A stretch of DNA of 64,000 bases from Streptacidiphilus sp. ASG 303. GTDB lineage: Bacteria; Actinomycetota; Actinomycetes; Streptomycetales; Streptomycetaceae. Location of the stretch: the NCBI RefSeq assembly GCF_020991365.1, contig NZ_JAJLRA010000003.1, positions 248,001 through 312,000 on the forward strand. Direction: 5' to 3'. This document shows positions 18,471 through 29,826 of the stretch, piece by piece. The translations under genes were made by a program, and so were the position numbers. The notes beneath the pieces were generated by a model that searched no databases, was not told the DNA's origin, and worked only from the letters and a program-made list of their open reading frames with translations. The first letter of the stretch is position 1. Each line of letters begins with the position of its first letter.

Positions 18471-20804
18471 ATGAAGCCGCTTCAGGCAGGCGACCCGGAG
18501 ACGGTGGGCGGGGGAAGGTACCGGATCACCGCCCGGCTGGGCAGCGGCGGCATGGGGGTGGTCTACCTCGGGCGGTCCCCCTCCGGACGGACGGTCGCCG
18601 TCAAGGTCGTGCGGCCGCAGCTCGCCGAGGACCGCGGCTTCCGGCGGCGGTTCGCCCAGGAGGTCGCGGCGGCACGGCGGGTCGGCGGCTTCCACACCGC
18701 GCCCGTCGTGGACGCGGACCCCGACGGCGACCCGCCGTGGCTGGTCACCGCGTACGTGCCGGGACCCTCCCTGCACGAGGTGGTGGGCCGGTGCGGCCCG
18801 CTGCCGGCCGACACGCTGACCGTGCTCGCCGCCGGACTGGCCGAGGCCCTGGAGGCGGTCCACGGGGCCGGCGTCGTGCACCGCGACCTCAAGCCCGCCA
18901 ACATCATCGTGGCCGACGACGGCCCGCGCGTCATCGACTTCGGGATCGCCCGCGCCCTGGACCACACCTCGCTCACCCTGACCGGCCTCCAGGTCGGCAC
19001 CCCCGGCTTCCTCGCGCCCGAGCAGCTCACCGGCGGCGCCGTGAGCCCCGCCGTGGACGTCTTCGCCCTCGGCGTCGTGCTCTGCCGCGCGGCGGGCGCC
19101 CTGCCCTTCGGTGACGGCCCGTCGGCCTCCGTGCTGTACCGGATCGTCCACGAGGAGCCCGACCTCCGGGCCGTGCCGGAGGGGCTGCGCGGGACCGTCG
19201 CCGCCTGCCTGGCCAAGGACCCCGCGGCGCGGCCGTCGCCGCGGGCCCTGCTGGACCGGCTGGTGGTGCCGGACCGCGACGACGAGGGCGATTGGCTGCC
19301 CGAGGACGTCCGGGCCCTCCTCGCCGAGCACGCGGCGCGGGTCCCGGGCGCCCGCCGCCCGGCCGGGACCGGGGCGGGGTCGGGGGCCGGGGCGGGGTCG
19401 GGGGCCGGCGCGGGGTCGGGGGCCGGGGCGCCGGCGGAGGCCGCCCCCGCGGCGGCACCGGGAGCGGGTCCCGGGCCGGGAGCGGTACCGGCCCTGCTAC
19501 CGACGGCGGATCGGGCGGCGGACCCGACGGCGCGTCAGGCGGCCGAGCGGGCGGCAGGCCCGGCGGTGGCGGCGACGCCCACGGCGCCGTCGCTCCCGGC
19601 GCCCCCTCGGCCGACCGCCGCCGACCGGGGCACCCCGCAGCCGGTCCCCGGCGGCGGCGCACGGCCGATTCCCGGCGGGGCGGACGCCCCGCCGCCAGGA
19701 GGGTCCGCCCCCGGCGGGGCCGCCGGGCCGGGTGCCGGGCCGGGTGCCGCCGCCGCGCCGTCACAGGCCGCGACCGCCCCGTGGAGCCCCGCTCCCCCGC
19801 CGCCGGGCCGCACCCGGCGGCGGCTGCCCCTGGCGGCGGCCGCCGTCGCGGTCCTGGCCGCCGCCTCCGCCGTCCCCATGGCCCTCGACCAGTTCGGCGG
19901 CGGGAAGGGGAAGGACGCGGGCCCCGGGACCCCGTCACCGGGGGCCTCCGCCTCCGCCCCGGCGGGGCCGCCCGACGCGCAGCTGCTGATCCGGCTGGAC
20001 CTGCCCGGCAACGTCCTCGGGAAGCACTGCCGCTCCGTGATCGGCACGCGGCCCACCGGGCGGGACGCCCCGTCCCCGCTCGTCCGGGACGGCAGCTGCG
20101 ACAGCCTCCCCCAGTGGGCGCCCGACGGGCGGTCCTTCGCCTTCACCCGCACCGACGGCGACAGCTCGGCGGTGTGGACCGCCCGCAGGGACGGCACCGG
20201 CGCGCGGAGGATCGCGCCCATCGCGAAGGGCAGCCGGGTCTCCTGGTCGCCGGACGGGACGCGGCTCGCCGCCCTGCAGGTCGTGGAGGGCGTGCAGCAG
20301 CTGGTGGTGGTGACGGTCTCCGACGGGAGCAGCCGGCCGCTCACCACCGGCACGGAGAGGATCGAGGACCCCGCCTGGTCCCCCGACGGGAGGTCCGTCG
20401 CCTTCTGCACGCAGCGCAGCGGCACCTGGCAGGTCTACCTGACGGACCCGTACACGCAGGACGGCGCCCGCCGCCAGGTGACGCACGCGCCCGTACGGGC
20501 CCTGGACCCCGCGTGGTCGCCGGACGGCAGGCGGATCGCGTACACCAGCGGCAGCACCACCAGCGGGCCGGGCAAGGGGGACATCCACGTCGTGGGTGCG
20601 GACGGCCGGGGCGACCGGACCGTGGCGGCGAGCGCCGACCACGAGATGGACCCGTCCTGGTCGGCCGACGGCGCGTGGATCGCCTACGTCCGCGGGCCGA
20701 TCCCCGAGCCCCGGATCTGGGCGGTCCGCGCCGACGGCACCGGCGCGCGGGAGCTCACCACCGGCGCATCCTGGGAGAGCCACCCCGCCTGGCCCCGCCG
20801 CTGA
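18471..20804 (+). CDS. Transmembrane Ser/Thr protein kinase with PD40 beta-propeller sensor
   Basis: A Hanks-type kinase of 777 residues. The kinase domain is near 16-270: glycine loop LGSGGMGVV (23-31), catalytic Lys45, HRDLKPAN (137-144), DFG (156-158) and the APE-like FLAPEQ. A long Ala/Gly/Pro-rich linker (about 300-445) includes a GAGSGA repeat. One membrane segment follows at about 450-475 (LPLAAAAVAVLAAASAV). The outside part has five PD40/TolB-type blades marked by WAPDGRS, WSPDGTR, WSPDGRS, WSPDGRR and WSADGAW. It probably senses a cell-wall or envelope ligand and phosphorylates cytosolic targets. I set the start at MKPLQAGDPE, typical of streptomycete kinases; GTG 18447 is an alternative. 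It diverges from rpsJ and converges on tuf. Confidence 0.92.
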   Translation: MKPLQAGDPETVGGGRYRITARLGSGGMGVVYLGRSPSGRTVAVKVVRPQLAEDRGFRRRFAQEVAAARRVGGFHTAPVVDADPDGDPPWLVTAYVPGPSLHEVVGRCGPLPADTLTVLAAGLAEALEAVHGAGVVHRDLKPANIIVADDGPRVIDFGIARALDHTSLTLTGLQVGTPGFLAPEQLTGGAVSPAVDVFALGVVLCRAAGALPFGDGPSASVLYRIVHEEPDLRAVPEGLRGTVAACLAKDPAARPSPRALLDRLVVPDRDDEGDWLPEDVRALLAEHAARVPGARRPAGTGAGSGAGAGSGAGAGSGAGAPAEAAPAAAPGAGPGPGAVPALLPTADRAADPTARQAAERAAGPAVAATPTAPSLPAPPRPTAADRGTPQPVPGGGARPIPGGADAPPPGGSAPGGAAGPGAGPGAAAAPSQAATAPWSPAPPPPGRTRRRLPLAAAAVAVLAAASAVPMALDQFGGGKGKDAGPGTPSPGASASAPAGPPDAQLLIRLDLPGNVLGKHCRSVIGTRPTGRDAPSPLVRDGSCDSLPQWAPDGRSFAFTRTDGDSSAVWTARRDGTGARRIAPIAKGSRVSWSPDGTRLAALQVVEGVQQLVVVTVSDGSSRPLTTGTERIEDPAWSPDGRSVAFCTQRSGTWQVYLTDPYTQDGARRQVTHAPVRALDPAWSPDGRRIAYTSGSTTSGPGKGDIHVVGADGRGDRTVAASADHEMDPSWSADGAWIAYVRGPIPEPRIWAVRADGTGARELTTGASWESHPAWPRR
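19371..19430 (+). repeat. 18-bp tandem repeat in the kinase linker
   Basis: Three and a third copies of an 18-bp GC-only unit that encodes GAGSGA. It lies in the flexible segment between the kinase domain and the membrane helix. Such in-frame repeats can vary in copy number between strains. Confidence 0.8.
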
Positions 20805-20892
20805 GCGGGCGGGGCCGGAAGGGGGCCGTCCCGCGCGCGGGGCCGGGGTCCGGGCGGCAGGCCCGGGCGGGGGCGTCCTCCGCACGGAAAAG

Positions 20893-20943
20893 CCCGAGGG
20901 CCCCGCACCGCCGTCCTCACGGACGGGGTGCGGGGCCCTCGGG
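20893..20943. terminator. Bidirectional terminator between the kinase and tuf
   Basis: A 17-bp perfect stem (20893-20909 with 20927-20943), a bulged G, then a 6-bp stem (20911-20916 with 20921-20926) and loop TCAC: 23 pairs in all. On the minus strand it is followed by CTTTTCC, so it is a good terminator for tuf; it can also serve the converging kinase gene. Confidence 0.8.
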
Positions 20944-20977
20944 GTGTGCCTGACGGGCAGGCAGGTCCCTCAGGTCG

Positions 20978-22171
<1,194 letters not shown>

Positions 22172-22288
22172 TGGGGTCCTCCTGTGGGACTGGTTCTGTA
22201 CGCCGTACGACGTCAGTTGGTCTTGGTCGGGACGGCTCCGGACGCTGGTCTGCGAACGGACCCGGCCCGCGGGTGGGGGCCGGAGGCC

Positions 22289-22325
22289 CCCCGGCACCCG
22301 TCCCCCTGGGAGGGGGGTGCCGGGG
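22289..22325 (-). terminator. Hairpin between fusA and tuf
   Basis: An 11-bp perfect stem (22289-22299 with 22315-22325) with a C-run/G-run inner part, 50 bases after the fusA stop. It may lower readthrough into tuf or stabilise the upstream mRNA. Confidence 0.55.
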
Positions 22326-22375
22326 ATGCCTCCTTACAGCCTAAGGCTTGCGGTTGGTCCGGAAAATCCGGATCG

Positions 22376-24481
<2,106 letters not shown>

Positions 24482-24523
24482 GGTGGCTCGTCTTCTCTCT
24501 CGTTTGCGTCGTAGGCGGGTCGA

Positions 24524-24994
24524 CTACCAGCGGTAGTGCGCGAAGGCCTTGTTGGACTCGGCCATCTTGTGGGTGTCCTCGCGGCGCTTCACGGAGGCGC
24601 CGAGGCCGTTGGAGGCGTCGAGGATCTCGTTGAGCAGGCGCTCGGTCATGGTCTTCTCGCGGCGGGCGCGGGAGTAGCCGACCAGCCAGCGCAGCGCCAG
24701 GGTGGTGGAGCGGCCCGGGCGGACCTCGACCGGCACCTGGTAGGTGGCGCCGCCGACGCGGCGGGAGCGGACCTCGAGGGTCGGCTTCACGTTCTCCAGG
24801 GCGCGCTTGAGGGTGACGACCGGGTCGTTGCCGCTCTTCTCACGGATGCCCTCGAGGGCGCCGTACACGATGCGCTCGGCGGTGGAGCGCTTGCCGTGCA
24901 GGAGGACCTTGTTGACGAGCGAGGTCACCAGGGGGGAGTTGTAGACCGGGTCGATGATGACCGGGCGCTTCGGGGCGGGGCCCTTGCGAGGCAT
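24524..24994 (-). CDS. rpsG: 30S ribosomal protein S7
   Basis: S7 nucleates assembly of the 30S head and contacts E-site mRNA; in E. coli it represses the str operon. The 156-residue product begins [20 protein letters not shown] and has [20 protein letters not shown] and [20 protein letters not shown]. Start ATG 24994, two bases after the rpsL stop; the longer frame upstream is a shadow of rpsL. Confidence 0.98.
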   Translation of the reverse strand: MPRKGPAPKRPVIIDPVYNSPLVTSLVNKVLLHGKRSTAERIVYGALEGIREKSGNDPVVTLKRALENVKPTLEVRSRRVGGATYQVPVEVRPGRSTTLALRWLVGYSRARREKTMTERLLNEILDASNGLGASVKRREDTHKMAESNKAFAHYRW

Positions 24995-24996
24995 TC

Positions 24997-25368
24997 TTAC
25001 TTCTCCTTCTTGGCGCCGTAGCGGCTGCGGGCCTGCTTGCGGTTCTTGACACCCTGGGTGTCGAGGGAGCCGCGGATGATCTTGTAGCGCACACCCGGCA
25101 GGTCCTTCACACGACCGCCGCGCACGAGCACGATGGAGTGCTCCTGCAGGTTGTGGCCCTCGCCCGGGATGTAGGCGGTGACCTCGATCCCGCTGGTGAG
25201 GCGCACACGGGCGACCTTGCGGAGAGCCGAGTTGGGCTTCTTCGGGGTGGTCGTGTACACACGCGTGCAGACGCCGCGGCGCTGGGGCGAACCCTTCAGT
25301 GCGGGCGTCTTGTTCTTCTCGACCTTGTCCTGCCGGCCCTTTCGGACCAGCTGCTGGATCGTAGGCAC
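24997..25368 (-). CDS. rpsL: 30S ribosomal protein S12
   Basis: S12 controls decoding and is the classic streptomycin target. The 123-residue product begins with GTG 25368 ([20 protein letters not shown]) and has [20 protein letters not shown] and [14 protein letters not shown]. Lys43 and Lys88, the positions changed in streptomycin-resistant mutants, are wild type, as is the neighbouring Asp89 that is methylthiolated in some bacteria. First gene of the str operon. Confidence 0.98.
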   Translation of the reverse strand: MPTIQQLVRKGRQDKVEKNKTPALKGSPQRRGVCTRVYTTTPKKPNSALRKVARVRLTSGIEVTAYIPGEGHNLQEHSIVLVRGGRVKDLPGVRYKIIRGSLDTQGVKNRKQARSRYGAKKEK

Positions 25369-25633
25369 CGTTTCTCCGTTTTCTGTGTGCCAAGGCTTGG
25401 TGGAACTAACCTGGCGCTCCCGCCCCGTCCGACCCACGAGGTCGGGCGTGTCGGGCCTCTTCCGATCCTGTGGCCCGCGACTGCGGGCTCGGGACGAGGA
25501 ATCACGGAATCCCAAGGTGCGGTGTGCCGCCGCCGCGCCCGCTCGGGCGGACCCGCGGGGCGGTTCCGGCCGCGCGGCGGCCGGTGTGCATGCACGCACA
25601 AGAGACCCGGGGACACCCCAGGCACAAGGTCAG

Positions 25634-25662
25634 AGCGTACCTACCGCATGGGCGCGGGTCAA
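25634..25662 (-). promoter_or_regulatory. Promoter of the str operon
   Basis: TTGACC (25657-25662), 17-base spacer, TACGCT (25634-25639), minus strand: a good vegetative-type promoter. The transcript start would be near 25627, giving an rpsL leader of about 260 bases (25369-25627). That leader shows no gene. Confidence 0.7.
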
Positions 25663-25840
25663 AACAAATGGGCAGCCGCAGGTCGCGGGGCGTCGCCGGG
25701 CACGGGCCGGGTCCGGGGCGGCACGGCGCGGTCCGCCGGACCGGCCGCCGCGGCGGGTTCCGGGCAGGCCCACGGTAACCCGGTGCGGCGCGGTGCGAAA
25801 CCCCTCCCGACCGGCCCCGGTCCGACCGGCGGCGGTGCGG

Positions 25841-25882
25841 CCGGTCCGGCGGGCGCCTGCCCGGCGGGCACGGCCGGACCGG
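25841..25882 (-). terminator. Terminator after the DUF1707 gene
   Basis: A 10-bp perfect outer stem (25841-25850 with 25873-25882) with a 5-bp inner stem, starting 9 bases after the DUF1707 gene stop. Together with the str promoter it explains much of 25369-25891; I see no gene in that stretch. Confidence 0.55.
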
Positions 25883-25891
25883 GCCCGCGCC

Positions 25892-26470
25892 TCAGGCGGC
25901 CGTGGAGAAGAGGAGGACGAGCGCCCAGAACGCGGTGCCGATCCAGCCCAGCACCAGGCCGGCCGTGGCCATGCCGTCCCCCTGCTCCCCCGACTCCCGG
26001 ATCCGGGCCCGGGCGACGTGCCCGAGCACCGCCGCCGGCAGGGAGGCGAGGCCGAACGGCATGAAGCCGAGCAGGCCCAGCACCATCGAGGCCGCCGCCA
26101 TGCCGTTGGTCGGCGGCGCGGGCCGGTACGGCGGGACGAAGACGTACGGCTGGGGGTGGACGAGGGGCTGCGGCGGCCCGAAGGCCGCGGGCACCATGCC
26201 CCCCGGCACGCCCATCGGACCGGTGGGCAGGTCCGCGACCAGCGCGGTGAGCTCACCGTACGTCAGCGCGCGGTAGGCGGCCTCGACCCGCTGGCCGTAC
26301 TCGTCGGGCGTCAGCCTGCCCTCGGCGTAGGAGGCCTTGAGCACGTCGACGGTGCGCTCGCGGTCGGCGTGCGCCGCGCGCATCACCGCCTGCGGCGACT
26401 GGACGGACTGCTGGGCTGGCTGCCAGGGCCCCCACGGCTGAGGGGCGCCCCGCCCCGGCTGAACGGCCAT
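25892..26470 (-). CDS. DUF1707/DUF4190 small membrane protein
   Basis: A 192-residue protein with two parts. Residues 31-83 look like a DUF1707 (SHOCT-like) domain: MRAAHADRERTVDVLKASYA then EGRLTPDEYGQRVEAAYRAL and LVADLPTGP. A Pro-rich segment follows. The last 70 residues form two membrane helices of the DUF4190 type (MVLGLLGFMPFGLASLPAAV and GLVLGWIGTAFWALVLLF) with a Gly/Arg-rich loop between. The ATG at 26470 has a strong GGAGGTGA box. Function unknown; such proteins are common in actinobacteria and probably act at the membrane. Divergent from the ABC genes. Confidence 0.85.
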   Translation of the reverse strand: MAVQPGRGAPQPWGPWQPAQQSVQSPQAVMRAAHADRERTVDVLKASYAEGRLTPDEYGQRVEAAYRALTYGELTALVADLPTGPMGVPGGMVPAAFGPPQPLVHPQPYVFVPPYRPAPPTNGMAAASMVLGLLGFMPFGLASLPAAVLGHVARARIRESGEQGDGMATAGLVLGWIGTAFWALVLLFSTAA

Positions 26471-26658
26471 CGGTCACCTCCGGATCCCGCCCCAGTGTCC
26501 TCCTCATAGTGGACGACGGGGCGCCGCCGCGCGTTCCCGCCGCGGAAACCGTCGAGGACCTGTGACACGCGGCGGCGCCCGGCGGGTGGGCCGTTCGGGA
26601 AGGATGACGGCCGACGGCCCGTCAGCGGGCGTCGGGGACGAGGGCGAAGGGGCGGCAC

Positions 26659-27447
26659 ATGGACGCAGCACCACCGGTCGCGGTGGGGATACGCGGCCTC
26701 TGGAAGAGGTTCGGGCAGCAGGTCGCCGTGGCGGGCGTCGACCTGGAGATCCCCGCCGGCAGCTTCTTCGGCCTGGTGGGGCCGAACGGCGCGGGCAAGA
26801 CCACCACGCTGTCGATGGCCACCGGACTGCTGCGGCCCGACCACGGCACGGTCCTGGTCCACGGCGCCGACGTGTGGCGCGACCCCGTCGCGGTCAAGGC
26901 GGGGATCGGGATCCTCCCCGAGGGGCTGCGGATGTTCGAGCGGCTGAGCGGGCGGGAGCTGCTGCAGTACGGCGGGCGGCTGCGGGGGCTGCCCGCGGCG
27001 GAGGTGGACCGGCGCGCCGACGAGCTGCTGCGGGTCCTCGACCTGGACGGCGCCGGGGGCAGGCTGGTCGCGGACTACTCCACGGGCATGCGGAAGAAGG
27101 CCGGGCTGGCGGCGGCGCTGCTGCACAACCCGCGGGTGCTCTTCCTGGACGAGCCCTTCGAGGGCGTGGACCCGGTCTCCGCCCAGACCGTCCGGGGCGT
27201 GCTGAAGCGGTACGCGGCGTCCGGCGGCACCGTGGTCCTCTCCAGCCACGTCATGGAGCTGGTGGAGCAGCTCTGCGACCGGGTGGCGGTGATGAACGCC
27301 GGACGGGTGGTCGCCCGGGGGCCGCTGGACGAGGTGCGCGGCGGCCGCAGCCTGCACGAGGCGTTCCTCGACCTGGTCGGGGCGCGCGACGACGGCGCCG
27401 GCGCCTCGCTGGGCTGGCTCGGCGCACGCCCCGGGGACGCCCGGTGA
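26659..27447 (+). CDS. ABC transporter ATP-binding protein
   Basis: A 262-residue ATPase of the export (ABC-2-like) type. Walker A GPNGAGKTT (41-49), signature YSTGMRKK (140-147, a degenerate LSGGQ common in ABC-2 exporters), Walker B LFLDEP (161-166) and switch His197 (SSHVMEL). In place of the usual Q-loop Gln the segment reads ILPEGLRMF. The start ATG follows GAAGGGG. Its stop overlaps the permease start by four bases (GTGA), so the two form one exporter. Substrate unknown. Confidence 0.92.
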   Translation: MDAAPPVAVGIRGLWKRFGQQVAVAGVDLEIPAGSFFGLVGPNGAGKTTTLSMATGLLRPDHGTVLVHGADVWRDPVAVKAGIGILPEGLRMFERLSGRELLQYGGRLRGLPAAEVDRRADELLRVLDLDGAGGRLVADYSTGMRKKAGLAAALLHNPRVLFLDEPFEGVDPVSAQTVRGVLKRYAASGGTVVLSSHVMELVEQLCDRVAVMNAGRVVARGPLDEVRGGRSLHEAFLDLVGARDDGAGASLGWLGARPGDAR

Positions 27448-29135
27448 CCGCCGCGGACACGTCCGCCGGGGACACGCCGGCCGGGGGCGCCTCCGCCGGG
27501 GTCGCGGCACCCGCCCGGGGGGCGGCCGCCGACCGGGACGTGGTGCGGGCGGTGGTCTCACTGAAGGTGCGGCTGCTCCGCAACGGCCTGCGGCGCAACG
27601 GCGGCCGGGCCGTCGCCTACGTCGTCGGCTCCGCCCTGGGCCTGCTGCTGGCGTCCGGGACCGCGGTCGCGCTGGCCGCCCTGCACGGCCACCGGGGCGC
27701 GGGCGACGCGGCGGTGGTCGTCGCCACCGGGCTGGCGCTGGGCTGGGCGGGCGTGCCGCTCTTCCTCTTCGCCGGCGACGAGAGCGCCGACCCCACCCGC
27801 CTGACGATGCTGCCGCTGCGGCCGTCGCCCCTGCTGCGGGGGATGCTGCTGGCGGCGCTCGTCGGCCCGGGCCCGCTGCTGAGCGCGGTGGTGCTGGGCG
27901 GTGCGGCGGCGGCCGCGGCGGCCGGGGCGGCCGGGGCCGCGACGGCGGTGGCGGCGGTGCCGCTGGCGGTGCTCACCCTGGTGGTGCTGTCCCGCGCGGT
28001 GGCGGCGGGCAACGCCCGGATGCTCTCCAGCCGGCGCGGCCGCGACCTCGCCGTCTTCGGCGGCCTGCTGTTCGCGGTGCTGATCCAGAGCGCCAACATC
28101 GCCTTCCAGGGCGTCCTCGGCAGGCCGGGCACGGGAGGCGTCGACCTCTCGGCGCTGGAGCCGGCGGGCGCCGTGCTGCGCTGGGTGCCGCCGGTGAGCG
28201 CGCTCGGCGCGGTCCGCTCGGCGGGCGACGGCGCGTGGGCGGCGGCCGCGGTGCAGCTGGCGGCGGCCGCGGGCCTGCTGGTGCTGCTGCTCCGCTGGTG
28301 GCGGGCCTCCCTGCAGCGGCTCATGGTCACCGCGGACTCCTCCACGCTCGCCGCCGCCCCCGAGGTCCGCGAGGCGCGGCGCGGCGGGGGCCTCTCCTCG
28401 CGGCTGCTGCCCGCGGACCGGTCCGGGGCGGCCCTGCAGCGGCAGCTGCGCTACGTCCGGCGGGAGCCACGGGCGAGGGCGGCCGTGTTCAGCGGCATCG
28501 GCATGATGGCCGCCCTGTCCGTGCTCGCCGCGGTGCAGGGCGGCATGAGCGTGTACACGGTGGCGTTCGGCGGCCTGGTGCTGGGGCTGCAGACGCTCAA
28601 CCTGTTCGGCATGGACGGGTCCGCGTTCTGGATGGTGGCGGCCACGATCGCCGGTCCGGCGGACGCCAGGGCCGAACTGCGCGGACGGGTCCGGGCGGTG
28701 GCCGCGTACGCCGTGCCGTCCACGGCGCTGCTGGGGGCGGTGCTGGCCGCGTTCGGCGGGGGCTGGGCGGACCTCCCGGAGGCGCTGGGGCTCACCTGGG
28801 GCCTGCTGGGCGGCGGCGCGGGCGTCGGCGCGGTGCTGAGCGTGCTGCTGCCGTACGCCATGCCGGCGGGCGGCAACCCCATGCAGAACGCCGCCCCCGG
28901 GCAGGCCGGGCTGGTCCTGGGCAACATGTTCGGGTCCATGCTCGGGGTGGTGGTGCTGACGGTGCCGCTGGGCGTGGCGGCGTTGGCCCTGCACCTGGCG
29001 GACGGGCCGACCTGGACCGTGCTCCCGGCCGGTGCGCTCTACGGCGCCGGGATGGCGGCGCTCGGCGTCCGGCTGGCGGGCCGGCTGCTGCCCCGGCGGC
29101 TGCCGGAGGTGCTGGCCGCCGTGGTGGAGCGCTGA
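27444..29135 (+). CDS. ABC transporter permease (multi-spanning)
   Basis: A 563-residue membrane protein rich in Ala/Leu/Gly/Val with about ten or more hydrophobic stretches, for example GSALGLLLASGTAVALAAL, GLALGWAGVPLFLF and VYTVAFGGLVLGLQTLNLFG. A hydrophilic centre (about 290-350) contains RREPRARAAVF. It starts at GTG 27444, overlapping the ATPase stop by 4 bases, so coupling is expected. The partner ATPase indicates an exporter; I cannot name a substrate. The first 40 or so residues are Ala/Gly-rich and probably cytosolic. Confidence 0.85.
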   Translation: MTAADTSAGDTPAGGASAGVAAPARGAAADRDVVRAVVSLKVRLLRNGLRRNGGRAVAYVVGSALGLLLASGTAVALAALHGHRGAGDAAVVVATGLALGWAGVPLFLFAGDESADPTRLTMLPLRPSPLLRGMLLAALVGPGPLLSAVVLGGAAAAAAAGAAGAATAVAAVPLAVLTLVVLSRAVAAGNARMLSSRRGRDLAVFGGLLFAVLIQSANIAFQGVLGRPGTGGVDLSALEPAGAVLRWVPPVSALGAVRSAGDGAWAAAAVQLAAAAGLLVLLLRWWRASLQRLMVTADSSTLAAAPEVREARRGGGLSSRLLPADRSGAALQRQLRYVRREPRARAAVFSGIGMMAALSVLAAVQGGMSVYTVAFGGLVLGLQTLNLFGMDGSAFWMVAATIAGPADARAELRGRVRAVAAYAVPSTALLGAVLAAFGGGWADLPEALGLTWGLLGGGAGVGAVLSVLLPYAMPAGGNPMQNAAPGQAGLVLGNMFGSMLGVVVLTVPLGVAALALHLADGPTWTVLPAGALYGAGMAALGVRLAGRLLPRRLPEVLAAVVER

Positions 29136-29175
29136 GCAGCGCCGTACCGGGGCGGCCGGGCGCCCGGGCCGTCCG

Positions 29176-29826
29176 TCAGCGCACCGCGTCGAGGTGCGCC
29201 AGGACGGCCTGGACCCGGCGGTTCGCGTCGTCGGTGGGGGCCAGCCCCAGCTTGGCGAAGATGTTGGCGATGTGCTTGGCGACGGCGCCGTCGCTGACGG
29301 TCAGCCGGGCGGCGATCGCCGAGTTGGAGCAGCCCTCCGCCATCAGCTCCAGCACCTCCCGCTCGCGGGGCGTGAGCCGGCCCACCGGCCGGGAGCGCTC
29401 CCCGCGCTCCAGCAGCCGGGCGATGACGTCGGGGTCCATGGCGGTGCCGCCGGCCGCCACCCGGCGCACGGCGTCGACGAACTGGCCGGCGTTGAAGACC
29501 CGGTCCTTGAGCAGGTAGCCGACACCGCCGGTGCCGTCCGCCAGCAGCTCGCGGGCGTACAGCTGCTGCACGTGCTGGGAGAGGACGAGCACCGGCAGGC
29601 CCGGGATCTCCCGGCGCGCGGCCAGCGCCGCCTGGAGGCCCTCGTCGGTGAGGGTGGGCGGCAGCCGGACGTCCACCACGGCGACGTCCGGCCGCTGCTC
29701 CAGGAGCGCGGCCAGCAGGTCGGGGCCGGTCTCCACGGCGGCCACGACGGTGAAGCCGTGGGCCTCCAGCAGCCGGGTCAGGCCTTCCCGGAGGAGGTAG
29801 AGGTCCTCGGCGAGGACGACGCGCAC
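29176..29826 (-). CDS. NarL/LuxR-family response regulator
   Basis: A 216-residue regulator. The receiver domain has Glu7/Asp8, phosphoacceptor Asp52 (VVDVRLPP), Ser83 and Lys107 (LLKDR). The C-terminal LuxR HTH starts LTPREREVLELMAEGCSNSA and has IAARLTVSDGAVAKHIANIF. The GTG at 29826 lies inside the 3' end of the kinase gene (49-base overlap) with GGAGCTGCC before it, so the two are co-translated. It converges on the ABC permease, 40 bases away, which suggests but does not prove that it controls that exporter. Confidence 0.95.
   Translation of the reverse strand: MRVVLAEDLYLLREGLTRLLEAHGFTVVAAVETGPDLLAALLEQRPDVAVVDVRLPPTLTDEGLQAALAARREIPGLPVLVLSQHVQQLYARELLADGTGGVGYLLKDRVFNAGQFVDAVRRVAAGGTAMDPDVIARLLERGERSRPVGRLTPREREVLELMAEGCSNSAIAARLTVSDGAVAKHIANIFAKLGLAPTDDANRRVQAVLAHLDAVR

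Noticed and set aside
26562-29135. An 857-residue version of the ABC permease
   Set aside because: The first 294 residues are a shadow frame of the ATPase gene (Arg/Gly/Pro-rich). The GTG at 27444 overlaps the ATPase stop, which is the usual coupling.
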